From positions 17,100,591 through 17,164,590 of the forward strand of contig NC_065879.2 of the NCBI RefSeq assembly GCF_932274485.2: DNA of 64,000 bases, read 5' to 3'. Source of the stretch: Patella vulgata. Its lineage: Eukaryota; Mollusca; Gastropoda; Patellidae. The notes below the pieces were generated by a model that was not told the DNA's origin, searched no databases, and was given only the letters and a program-made list of their open reading frames with translations. The translations under genes and the position numbers were made by a program. Below, in pieces: positions 32,640-45,900 of this stretch. The number at the start of each line of letters is the position of its first letter. The stretch's first letter is position 1.

Positions 32640-34240
32640 TTGTGAATTCTGAAGGGCAGGTTTACTACTTTCTGACACTTATATTGTCAATATTGAGAAA
32701 GGATTATGCCAACTTGCTCCAGGTAGTAAAGCCGATTATCTAAGGCACCTAATAACTGAAATACTAGCAAAGGCAAACACTAAACAGCAGACGACCAATG
32801 TTTCCCGCCAAGAAGGGAAAGCCCTCAATGACCCAAAAGACGATAGAACTATCACAATTGTTTCCACTGGCAAGAGAAAAGCAACAGTCATCATGAACAC
32901 TGATGAGTACCTCACCACTGTCATTGGCTTACTCCAAGATCCGGCAACATATAGAAGAATCCACAAAGACAAACGCGCACAGGGACAGCCATGAAAACTT
33001 GCTTTAAGAAAAACAGATCTCTGAAGCTACTATAAAAATCCACAAAAAGCCCATGAAAGCCCGTCTGCTAGTGTGTTCTCGAGATTCAGTCTCTTCTACA
33101 ACACAGCCCAGTACTTTTCAAAAGTACTTTCCTCCCTTGGCACAACAGCATAGTCCTTCGTCAAAGATTCAGGTTAATTCTGTGAGAAACTGCAGAATAG
33201 TCAAAACCCCGGGGGGATAGGCTTATATGATGTTGTAGATTTGTTTACAAATGTACCTGGGGAAGAGGCTCTGAGGATTCTACGCAAGCGCATAGATAGT
33301 TTGGACATCCCACTGGAGACCTCCCTATCAACAGACAACATCATACTCCTGTTTAAACAATGCATCAATTCAATATATTTTCCCTTGGGATGACGACTTT
33401 TACGACTAGACCAATGGATTGCTCATGCGAAGCCCACTCTCTCACTTAATTTCAGAAATATTTTTACCTGATTTAGAAGAGAGGGCGCTTCCAGCGTTCA
33501 CCATGACCCGAGCATGTTTTTCTTGGCGAGTGGGTGACACCTTTGTTATTATCAAACAACAGGATGATCCAGAAACACTGTTACAGCACCTCAACAGGCA
33601 ACACCCACGTATAAAATTAACAATGGAAACCAAAAATGATAATTAACTACCTTTCCTCGATGTCTGTGTATCCAGAACCAACAACTCAATTCGTACCAGT
33701 GTCCACGGGAAATCAGCCCACACCGACCAATATATTCACTTCAAATCCAATCACTCGAATAGCGTTAAATCGGCCACAATTTCAACTCTGGTCAACCGTG
33801 CCAAAAAGACATGTGATCCTGGGAGCCTCTCCAAGGAAATTGAATATCTCAAACATGCCATCACAAATATCAACGGCTATCCAGAGAAGTTTGTGACAAA
33901 CACCATCAACAAGACTGTGTCGTCGAGTGCAGCTAAACCCAAAACCCCGACTGCCCCAGTCAGGATCTTCTTTCCTTTCAACGGCACAGTCTCCTACCAA
34001 ATCAAACGGCTACTAATGCAACAACCAGAAATAGATGTAACTTTAACAAAAAGTAACAGAACTAAAGATAAACTAAGGGCCAATGGTAAACTAAATCTAA
34101 AACAACCACCACAACCGAAGGAGTGTGTTTATTAAATAGAGTGCAATTGTGGAAGCACATACGTGGGGGAGACAAAACGCCCATTAAAAAGGATAGATGA
34201 CCACAAGCCGAAAGCAGCAACCAACAACACTTGAACTCCA
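32640..34240 (+). mobile_element. Penelope-like retroelement, degraded
   Basis: Three blocks in order identify the family. At 32850-32990 is the RKATVIMNTDEYLTTVIGLL region typical of the Penelope-like N-terminal part. At 33225-33370 is a reverse transcriptase block with VVDLFTNVPGEEALRIL. At 34125-34200 is a GIY-YIG endonuclease block (IECNCGSTYVGETKRPLKR). The copy is interrupted and inactive; the blocks lie in different frames with several breaks. It is a eukaryotic retroelement of the telomerase-related RT lineage, unrelated to LTR elements. Confidence 0.85.
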
Positions 34241-34346
34241 ATCCCCGCCACAGAGTCCAATGGTCTAATGTTAATTTAGATAACATTTCAGGCCGAAAGA
34301 AAGACCTGCAATAGACAGATTTAGCTCTTGCATAATGTATGTTTAA
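34240..34346. mobile_element. MITE-like element end
   Basis: GATAACATTTCAGGCC and CAGATTTAGCTCTTGCATAA then TGTATGTTTAA match the right end of the element at 39346-39722. It abuts the Penelope-like element. Confidence 0.7.
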
Positions 34347-35400
34347 GAGGAAGAAAGTGGATAAAATTATATATGGAAGAAACTTGCTGTTCCAGTTATA
34401 GGAAATATAAATCTTTCCTGATAGAATATTAGACGTTTTTTTGTGCCGATAATTTTGTGGATCCTGTGGTTGCTGTTGTGTGTGTTTTATTTCTTTATAT
34501 TCCGTATAGTGAACTATTAATGTGTTTAAATTGTATCTGCATTATGACAATTTTATTGAAGAACTTTTCAAATAAGTCTATTTCATATCATATTTCCTTC
34601 TATATATTCTTTAATGATTGGGTGATTATATTTTTGTTTGTTTGTTTCGCAAGCGCTGTTGGCAATGGCGGAATTGTTACATAGTGTGAGCGACAGTGAT
34701 GGGTAAAAGATTATAATCATCATATGACAGCTTGTGTAATACAATTTCCGATGTCCTCTAACTGACCATACTATTGTTTAATTTAACAGAGGCTCAGCTG
34801 CTGGCACATGTACAGTGACAAAGTTAGATAATCATGGTCAAGTTAGATAATACCCTGACCGCTAGCTGCGTTTACTACAATTTGTTCAATTGTCACACAT
34901 CACTGTTCGGTAACCTGCTGTGTGATTATCGTGAGATAATCTCAAGTTCTTTTTTTCAGTATCATTAATGAATGTACTATTATCATTCACCATATTTGGT
35001 ATAAAATGTGTTAGGTTTTTGGATATAGACAAGACGAGCTTTGGTTGCTCATCAGAGAAGGGTTTCTCATATATTTAGTATTTTGATACCATTGTATATG
35101 TTATAATAAAATGTTGAATTCAGGTCATCCTCTATTTCTGTTAACCCAAACTATGTTATATACAAGCTAGGAATCGAAACCACGCCACTTGACGCAATGA
35201 TTGACAGACCCTATGATCTAAAACGCACACCTTAGACCATTCGCTATTGGACAGGCCACCCCACCCCTCGGCAAGTACAACTGAGAATCGAAACCATGCC
35301 ACTTGACTCAATGTTACACGTTACGACATTCGGCCACCCAACCAGACTCAATCCTCTTCCTGACCTAGGATCAGATGTAACTCACAAATGACAACTGTAT
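34347..35400. other. Intergenic DNA downstream of the IF gene
   Basis: No gene found. SINE-B pieces lie at 35160-35345. The open frame at 34457-34684 is T-rich and has no recognisable family. Confidence 0.5.
35160..35345 (-). mobile_element. Two SINE-B head fragments in tandem
   Basis: GAATCGAAACCACGCCACTT and GAATCGAAACCATGCCACTT each begin a reversed tRNA-like head, followed by GACTCAATG-like text. The second ends CGGCCACCCAACC. Confidence 0.7.
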
Positions 35401-35416
35401 TAACGTAATATACATC

Positions 35417-35422
35417 TTTATT
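35417..35422 (-). promoter_or_regulatory. Candidate polyadenylation signal of the IF gene, long-tail form
   Basis: AATAAA on the minus strand, about 1.45 kb past the exon 11 stop. It is the first clear hexamer found downstream of that stop. Confidence 0.5.
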
Positions 35423-36869
35423 AAAATCGTCCTCTTGAACAATACAACATGTTAGAATCCATCTAATAGTTCAAGACTATAGACAGTATTACACAAGTCA
35501 TCTATTATAATATCGCTGTGTGTATAATAACTCTAGTCAAAGTGTAAAAGACAACGAAGAATAACAACAGACAACATAAAAGTAGAATATGGAAAATATG
35601 AAAATAATTTCTATTCTGTATCTTATATCTACTATTTTTAATATATCAATATCTGATTGAACGTTAAGTCGAGATCTATCCAGCTATCATATTTCACGAT
35701 TGTCATGGTTTATATACTGCTGGATATTCTCGACTACCGTACAATCAGATTAGGACTTATATATTTTAATATCAGGATTCTACCGTTTTTAATTCATAGA
35801 AAGTTCAGCAAATGTATAGCAACATTTTACTAAAAATATAAAATCAGTTATATATCAATGGGCAAGTTGGCGAATTACCGTTTGAGTGGGAAAGACAAAA
35901 TTCGGAATGTGAGCGTGGAATAATAATAAATCTTTGCTTTAGTGAAAACATTTAAAAATATAAAAAAATTAATAAATTTAATAAAAAAAATTCTCAAGTC
36001 ACAATACCAACGTAAACTGAGAAGACAGTTCAATCGTGCTGGCGTGTTTCATCTGGTCGCTACAACGGGACACTTTGCTGATTCTCAACCCACCATTTGG
36101 AATAATTAACTCACACCCATGGTTGTATATGTAATGAGGAATGGATAGTTTTTGAATTATGACGAACGAAAATGCACTCTACACCCGTTGAAGGACCAAT
36201 ATATTTTGAATTTCGTTTCGGTTCATATGAAAATTGGTAAACACATACATTTTACACATGTATACGATTATTAACACTTCGAATCACATAAACTGCTAAA
36301 CCATCCCGACAACAGTTGCCATGCAACCGGCCACCAATAATCCTACATCCCTCGCTGATGTTATAAGGCACTTGATTGCTGTTTCAAATGCCGGACGGGA
36401 GAAAAGCGCAGAAAGAGAAAAAACATTGATATATATACTACCCCAAATCTCTCGAAATAATTCTTGTACTGGACAACGTTCGTCTGTGTTGTTGACGTTA
36501 AACACACCATAACGAATAAAATGATAACAAAGCAAGTAAAATAATAAAACTAATCTAACTTCTGATTTACAAATATCCACCTTTTTTCAAAATAAAACAA
36601 GATCTAATATTTTCTACACGCTAATTGTGAATATTAAAAATATCAACAATCTTTTACAATTTACCATCCTTCTTGTAAAAAAGAAAGTAATAATATAATA
36701 ATGAATGGCTATAAGAGAATTTCATGGTCGTGAATGACATGGTATCTAACACGAAAGGTTTCCATTTTTCTTTCAAAAATAATATAAATCGAAAATAATT
36801 TTAATTAATAAAAACTGAATACAGCTCAGTGTATGAAGGCTGTGGTTAAAATCCTGAGACGTTATCTTT
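35423..36869 (-). other. Probable 3' UTR of the IF gene, long-tail form
   Basis: About 1.45 kb of AT-rich sequence between the stop and the candidate polyadenylation signal. No other gene is seen. The frame at 36296-36580 is judged chance. Confidence 0.5.
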
Positions 36870-36905
36870 TTACTGTTTGAAGACGGCTTTAAGAGTTGCT
36901 TTTTC
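36870..36905 (-). CDS. IF gene, exon 11: last 11 residues of the lamin-tail form
   Basis: After acceptor TTTTTTTTCAG it encodes EKATLKAVFKQ and TAA at 36872-36870. The motif closes the last strand of the lamin-tail fold and is typical of invertebrate IF C-termini. Confidence 0.93.
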   Translation of the reverse strand, partial: EKATLKAVFKQ

Positions 36906-39900
36906 CTGAAAAAAAAGAGAGAAAACAAATAGTTAATGACAAATACAGAAAACTGTAATACGATATTTATAAAAGTGAAATTACCACAACTTAAAGTAGT
37001 GCTAACTCGTTCTCATTGTTTGATTATATTGTAACTGTTATGTAATATTAAAATGCACAAACCAAAATTCAAATAATTTTGACTTTGATTAGCAAATTAA
37101 GGCTCTGGCTGTGATATCAACAGGGTAACTGTCAGTCGTTGTTCATAAACAAATCAAATAGCACGAGCATCTCTTTAAATAAAATTTAAGCAGGTGGGAA
37201 GGAATGCAGTTCCCCTTTAAGGAAGGTTATGGGGTCAGGATGCCCAGTCAAATCATCGCAAGGGATAGAGTTCTCCTTTAAGGTTATCCATTATATGCAA
37301 CGAAAGTGATGGGATACTGTTTCAGTAAATCAACTGAGATCATAAAAACAAAAACAGTTTAAATTGATTTTATTGACAAGGCATTTCTACTCCAGACACA
37401 CAAGAGCACACATCAAACATAATATACATGATTTTAGCACACCATTAACAGTCTGGTAAATGATGGGGATATTTTAACTCCAGAGCACACATCAGATATA
37501 CATGATTTTAGCACACGTTAACAAATTGGATAACTTTGGGGATATTTCTCTCCAGAGCACACGTGAAATATAATATACACATCAAACATAATATACATGA
37601 TTTTGGCACACGTTTACAAACTCGAAAACTTTTAAAACAATCAGTTAAATAAATTATCACACGCTTTATAGTAAATATACATTCTATGAATTTTCTTTAA
37701 AACTGCTAACAAATTCAAAATAATATTAACCTCAAAAGAAACAGCGTAAATAAGAGGGATTTATGCATATCGACTAGGTAGATAATCGATAATAAATCGA
37801 TTGAGCGGTTTAGGGGTTACCTTTTTAAATATGGAAACGGTTGTCTTGGCAACGGCAACTTCAAGGGACCCGAATACACACATGGCCCCTTCAAGGGGAT
37901 ATAGCACAATCTCAGAAGTTTTAGAAACTATTCCCATAGTTTTTGATATCGGCCATTGGACCATTCTGCAAGCCGCAGAACCCACGCGGGCAGTGGTCGA
38001 TACTGAAGCTGCCGTCAAACCAAATGCTCTTGACTGTAGAGTCGAGTAATATGAGAATAAGCCTAATCGATATTTCATTGTTACAAATTGGCCAGATTTT
38101 AAACTATGTAACGATTTAACCCAAGCTTGTGCTATCGTTTTGAACAACTCGTAGAGCAATACCAGACATTTCACAACAAAAGTTACTAAAGCCATCTGGG
38201 ATACCAGATGACACATTTCCAGGACCGGGTCGTTATAGAACGTTGCAATTTCTTTTATTTTCAAAGAAATATTTTCAGTATTCTTTCCAGTGCTCATTAG
38301 CGAAAGTTCTACAGAAGCCCTCTTCGGTTCTGGGAGGCATGTCGTGGAGAGTCTTCGATGATATTTACGTAAAGCTTTTGAAATGGAGCCCCGGTCCATC
38401 ATTGTTGTTTCTAATGATGAACACGAAGACGGCCAGTCTTGAGAAATATCGGCATGATTACTCGAGATTTCAATCTTAGGGGAGTGCTGGTCAAACTGGG
38501 AAGATTGTGGGAGTCCTACACTAGCTGATTGTTGGGATAACTGCTGGGGAAGATTAAAGTTTTTAGGCAATATACTAACCACTCCGCTAGCGTCAAAGAG
38601 TTTTGTGGTTCCGGATCCAGAGAACCAGGAGAAGTGTTCACAGCATCGATCACCACCTGCGTTGGCTTGGTTTTTAATATTAGCACCAGTTGCTGCTCCC
38701 TTGGCGAAAACCTAAAATAAAATCATACCAGATAATGAAATGGGTGTAAAAATGACCAAGATTACTCGAGAATGTTGGTAAAACTTGGAAGATTGTGTGA
38801 GTCCTTCACTAGGGGCCATTTAGGTTTTCGATTACGTCTATGTGCTACATGATAACATTTAGTTGGCTGTAAGATGCTCTAATAACATATCTGATTTCAA
38901 GAATAAACCTGATTTCAAAGACCTGAATTCGATTCTAAATTAAAAAAAATAATAAATATCTGTTCGCGATTCGAAAGACGACTGAATGATTTACCTTGAG
39001 TTGTTTTCCTGGTGCGATTTCTTCATCATCCAAGAATTTATAGACGAGTTCTTTCTGTCCGCTCATTTGTCGTCTAATCTGCCATCCGGACAAGTTCTGG
39101 ATCTAGAAACCAAAATCAATTATGTATAAACCTTAACGATAGAGATTCAGATAACTGTTTTCTTTGGTTTTCTTTAGTTTTTCCCATTATTAAAGGTGAA
39201 TCCAAAGGTTCCCGCATTACGGCCCTAATCTTTAAGTGGCATTTAAACAGTAACAACTACAGGTTTATAATCTTTAAGTGACATTTAATAACTGGATAGA
39301 GTAAGAAACAAAAACAAATATTTATGGAACTGGCTACTAGTATATTTAAAGATACATTATGAGAGATTAGATAAAGAGCTGGCAGTTCTCAATATAATAG
39401 TTAAAAACTAGATACTGTAAAGGGAATTTGCTGATCCACTATGATCAGCGATTGAATTTCCCTCCTAGCCTCGGTCATCATTACTAAAGTCAGTAGGATA
39501 AAAAACATAGTCTCGATTATCCATTTAATAATTAAATTATGAATGGAAGTCGAAAAGCAACTCGGCATCTAATCCATTAAATATCACAGACTAGCGGTGC
39601 CATCAAGAGTTAATTATGGTCTGGATAAGTTAATTAATATCTAATAATGATTTAGATAACATTTCAGGCCTGAAGAAAGCGCTGCAATAGGCAGATTTAG
39701 CTCTTGCATAATTTATGTTTAAGGAGACGTTTTGAAGTGTATTCTCTCCAAGTTATCAAACTAATTGTAACAGAGAAATATTTATATACAGATATACCTT
39801 AATAACCTATAACACATTCTTATAAAAAAAAACAGCTACTGCTTTATTTAAACGATGTGTCGAAGAGTAACATTCGCTGGATAGCGTTGAGAGAATACTC

Positions 39901-42900
39901 TTCGAAACGTCTACTTAAATATACTAACTACGGGTTTGTGTACTGAAATAAAAAAACTAAAATTAAACCTGCTTTAGTGTTTGAGCCGTTTCCGGATAAC
40001 GTTTCGAATCGTTTCCTTAAATATGCTAGTATCAGTTTTCCATGACTATTTGTTTTTGTAAACTACAGATTTGTATACTTAAATGAACAACTAAAAGTAA
40101 ACCTACTTTAGCGTTTGGGCCTTTTCCGGTGTTTTCAATAGTAATATAGCGACCATCATGAGCAGCCTCGACAAAACCGATTGGACCTCGGGAAGATCTG
40201 GACACGGTAAGTTTTCCGGTAGATTCACTCAAACCTGGAAAGGGAGAGAATAGACATAAGACATTTCGCAAAAAATGAAAAGTCACGGTGCATGGGATGC
40301 TAACTTAAACCTTAAACTAAGAATTACACACGGAAGTTACTGTTATACTAAATGAGATGCATATCATTATACTATATTAAGAATAATACCACCACCACAT
40401 GCTTTTCATTACCTCAGTCACAAATATACGTTTGTAGAAAGATGCCAAGTTTCCGTTGGCATTGGATGCCTAAAAATGACGTCATAAGGAAGTACACAAT
40501 TACGAACACTGTTACTGAATCCTCTGCTCGCCCAATGGATATTGGGGGAATCCATGATAAATCGATAGGAACCCATGGAAACAATGACTACCAGAAAAAA
40601 TAACTGAACAAAAATATCACTTCGTATTATTAACGGACAGCAAGTATTGTCCAGCCAATGAAACAGGTCCATATATTATCAAATATCTTCCAGCCAATGA
40701 AATAGATCCATATATTATAATATATCTTCCAGCTAATAAAATAGGTTAATATAATGTTAAACATCCTTAAGCCAATGCAATTGGTGCATTTTCCAGCCAA
40801 TCAAACGGATCTAGATATTATTAAACATATAAGTATGAATTTTGACAAAAATGTGTAACTCTTTGACGATCACGTCAACGAATAATCTACAAGGCACGTA
40901 AAATAGATAATGTTTTTCAATTTTATCACATGACTCAATATGGCGTTGAATTAGGATGAGCAGACGACAAAAGAACAATGCATGGTAGTATATAGTAAGA
41001 GATAAGAGATAGAAGGTTGTCTTCATTCGAATATCTAAATAAATCATGATCAGTTTATTGACCTTAAACAAACAAATAAGAAACGCCCGTAGTCTTTTTC
41101 ATCACACAAAACTGATTCATAACATTATAGACTCCTTTGTCATTTTTAAGAAATAGTGTAGTAGTCTTTATACTCGCCCTCAATGTAATAAGAAACTATT
41201 TGAACAAGATTAGCCTACTTTAGATATTTAATTGGATAGTTCTTTTATGTTCAAGATCTTATATTTGGAAGTCATAATACACTTAGAAAAAATTCCAATT
41301 ATATAGCCTAATGCACAATCGACCAACAATAGTTTTAATAAATGAAAAACACACTTGTAAATTTCGTGTTAGCTATGGCGTTAGATAGTGGTTTAAGAGA
41401 GGTTAGTTGTATCTATGACGTCTGCTAATACACTAAATACCGATCATTCCATTCAACGTATCTCAAACATGGTCTACAATGATAGCCTGGGAAGAAATAA
41501 ATTACTTTGCACCAATAATTGCTCCACGGTTTCGTACGTGCGAAAAACTTAAATGACTCAAATAAGTTTTCTTTCTGGTTGCAACATTAAGATAGCAGAC
41601 GACGCATTAATTTTTCAATCAATTGACAAGTTACACCCAGTTATTACGCTCCAATCGACAGGATAAATATTCAAAATGGCGTTCATGCATGTACATAAAG
41701 TATGCAGGGTGGATATCTGATCCGCACTGTTGATTGGTCAAAAATGACACGGAGTCAGCTTTCAGCGTTCAAGCCACAGTTTCGTATCCACATTAATTGA
41801 TATCATCCCAGATTAATCCGATATAAGATGATTAATTGATTATAACCCATTGACATAAATATCATTCATTAATAATTAAATACTTTCATTAAAATCCGAC
41901 GGTTGTCGAACATATCACATTATAGCCTCTTCGCGTGTATGTCCACAATTACATATCCTTTATATATGGAAATTAGTGACATAGTCCTTAGATGCCGTAT
42001 ATAAAGTCGATATACACTATATTCATAAAGACAGATATGTATATATATGTATGTATATAAAGACTTTCACCCCATGATAGGTTATATAGTGCACCAGAGA
42101 TAATATAATAATATATATGTATCCCAAACCAAGGAAATAGAACAGTTGTAAGAAAACAATAGAATTAAGCATATTTGAATTTTTAAAATCTTATACCTAA
42201 TATGATAATATTATTATTATCAATATTACGTTGTGTACATAAAACAATGACGTCAAACACAGTGGATGAAATGTTATCAAACAAAAAGAAAAAATAACTC
42301 TAAACGAAACGAAAACTGGATTGATAAAATATTGTCTCATGTACTATAGATAACTAAATATAAACGCATATTTAATTTTAGAAAAATAATCTATGAATAT
42401 TGAGTATTTTGAATAAAAAATTGGCATAAATAAGAAATATAAAATAATAAAAAAAATACACTGATGCTAATATACTATCGACATTTCTAAAAAGCTATTT
42501 AAATATGTTAATTCTATTCTATTCTGTTACGTTTCAAGGACAAAAAGACATTTAAACATTTACAAATTTTATTTCGTAACTGTTTCATTTCATATAGTAA
42601 ACATGATAAAGTGTTTAATAGATTTTGTTCTGTAACTAATCTAAGCTCCTTTTTAAGCCTATATTAAAAAGCCCGCTAAAATGAAAAGCTATCCATATAT
42701 AAGTGTGTATATATATATCTCTCAGTATATTGTAAAAATAAATGTTTTCAATTTTATCATATATCACATAGTCACCCTCTTCTCAAACATGCATCGCGTA
42801 TCTTTCTTTCTTAACGTATATATAACTAAAAACATTCTAAAAAATTAGAAATTCCTTCTATGTTGTAAAATAATACCGTTCTACGTACTAAATTTGAAAA

Positions 42901-45900
42901 AAAAATACTATAAACACAAAATGAACGAAAAAATAGTATTGATATATTTCATGAAAAGGGATCCAAAAAGAGCAAAGTAGTTTAAACCCAAAGAAATAAT
43001 ATAAATCTTTTAAACAGTTGTTAGATTTAAATTTTTAAAAAAAATAAAACTAGAAATAAAAAATAAAAATCAAATGGGGTTAAGGGTTAGAAAACAAACC
43101 AGTGAGAGAAAAAATCCACAAGAAATTGTTCGGGTGATTTTAGATTTATAAATTTGTTCGTTTCATGCAAACATATGTTTAGAAATTTGAATCCGCCCGC
43201 TGCCACATGATAAAAGTTCAAAGGTCAACGGTGGTATTTTGCGTAGCTATGACAACCATACTAACTGGACTGTTGAACAATATCAGCGAGATTTCCGGCT
43301 CCTTTCGATTGTGCTCCAATAGCTTGTTCTACAATCTGTCTCAAGCCAAGTCTGAAATAAATAAAATCACGGATGGTTAAAGTGGGGAAATATATTTGCA
43401 CGGCATGGTTATCACACAGTATGTTCGGGATTGCCCCGAAAAGACCCAATTTATAAATTGTAAGACTTTAATAACGCGATGGCTTATGTCACCTATAACA
43501 GTCTACAAAAATGCTAAATATGTTCTCAATAAACTACCCTCGCTGTGATAATTAACTAGCCGCAAACTTACTACTAAAGTAAGCAATAAACCACAAAACC
43601 AAAAAATCCCCAACTTGCTGTTATAGTAAATCTTGAATTAATGTTCCACTTGCTACTAGAGAAACTAGCCCATACTTGTACTAACTAACCCAAAACTTGC
43701 TACTAAAGTAACTAACTAGCCCCGAACTTACTACTAAAGTAACTAACTAACCCCAAACTTGCTACTAAAGTAATTAACTAACCCCGAACTTACTACTAAA
43801 GCCACTAACCCCTTACTACGACCAATAATATGTTAAATTATGCAGGAAAGATACTAACCTGTTTTCTTCACCCTCCAACAACTGTCTGTAACAAGCTATT
43901 TCCAGTTCTAATGATAGTTTAGCATCCAGGATAAGTTTAATCTCATCTAAACAGCATTCTAGCTCATTCTGTAATTTCTGAATATCAGCACTGTGTTTAG
44001 ATCTCTCCTCTTCTAGTTCCATTTCGGCATTTGCCAGTGCTTTCTTGAGTGCGTTACGTTCACTTTCGAGGGCAGCAATCTGGAGTAAAATAATGGGCAC
44101 ATCTTAATATTCCGTTTTCATTTTACATAGAATTAATTGTTTTTGGCGTATATGACACCGATTGCAGTGGGCATCTATTTTATAATTACTAAGCAAATCG
44201 ACTTTCATTTGTTCTGTCGACGGTTTCGAATTAAAAATAAATATATAATTGACAAGCAAATTGACTTTCTTCTGTTCTGCCGAAATAATTACGTGGTAAT
44301 TCAAAAACATATAAAACAAATTCAACGTTTAAAAACCATTATATTGTTTGTAACACTACAACGGGCGTAGTAATACAAATTGATCCAGGTCACCTTTTAC
44401 TCATTTTAAGCCCGTAAGTACTATTGCATGTACCCTTTTACAGATAAAATAAAATATTTTTCATCCAGATATATTTCAAACACCTTTATTAAGATTTTAA
44501 ATTAATTTAATTTACAGAAAATAAAACGTTAATATCGAGACATTCGTAACTCGCCCCGATGTCATCCGAATCAGTGATGAAGCGGTCAAGCGAATATTTA
44601 CTGCGGATCAGTTTTCGTATGCAGACGGTTGTCCCCTTTAGTCAAACTGAAAGATGTGACGTTTCTTTCAATGTACTTACTCTGGCTTCTAATTCAGCGA
44701 ATTTGGTGCCGGAATTGTTGATTTGAGATTTGAGTTTCTTGCTCTCTTCCTTGGCATGCTGTGTTTCCATGTTATCTCGGACAGCACCACTCTGGAGTTG
44801 ACGCATCTGAAATACCAAAAGAAATAATGTTTAGCTCTATGAAAACTATGTTTGATTAACTAGTAGGGCTATAACATCTGAAATAACCGAGCGAGCAATC
44901 GTGTCTGGCCTCATATACATGTTCGACATACATTTAAAGATGCATTATGTAAGATTACAGCTATAATAGTTCCAAGATTGATAATTTAAAATTAAAATTA
45001 ATATATTTAAACTTGCATTCAAATTACTGTATTTTGAGCAACGTTATCACTATTTTAAGTTTTGAATTGGATTGTTTATTATCGTAGCAAGGTTATTTGT
45101 TAATCAAGACGTATTTCAATATCAGTTTACATCGGCTAAGTCCGATTGTCTAGAGAGTTGATTATGTCTAAATAGTAATTTATATAAAGATTGAAGCCAA
45201 AACAGGAAGATTAAGCTTTTACACAATGTATCTTTAAGTGTAGATTCGTGTTTCAGAAAGGCACGCTATTTGGTGAATTCCATTACTTGAATTATTCTTG
45301 AATAATGCAAACTCAGCGAAATCGCTTCCTCTAAACCAACACTATATTGGTAGACTACCAATTTAAATACTATTTTTAAACGTTGAGAAATGAGGAGGAG
45401 TGTAAGATTCAATAACATTCTATCTTTTGCTCCATGCAAAGACTGGACGTGATTGTGTTTTATAAATTAATAACAATATGGCTAATAGAACAAAGACTGG
45501 ATGTGGTTGTGTTTTATAAATTAATAACAATATGACTACTTTAAAAAAGACTGGATGTGGTTGTGTTTTATAAATTAATAACAATATGACTACTTTAAAA
45601 AAGACTGGATGTGGTTGTGTTTTATAAATTGATAACAATATGACTACTTTAAAAAAGACTGGATGTGGTTGTTTTTTTAAATTTATAAACAAATGATACT
45701 TTGAAAAAGACCTGACAATATTACTAAATAAACAAAGGCCGGACGTGGGTGTTTTTTTCTTATAAATTAATGACAATATTGTTAATTTAACAAAGACCGG
45801 ACACAGTTGGTTCATAAATTAATAACTATATTGCTACTGTGACAAAGACCTGGCGTGGATGGTGTTTATAAATGTATAACAATATTATACTGGACATGGT

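Noticed and set aside
37801-38479. Two plus-strand frames opposite the IF exon 10 extension
   Set aside because: They are antisense shadows of the 317-codon minus-strand frame, which is in phase with a known exon.
45420-45815. 131-codon minus-strand frame with repeated PHPVFFKVVILL-type residues
   Set aside because: It is a translated tandem repeat inside IF intron 4; the apparent hydrophobic repeats follow from the DNA unit.
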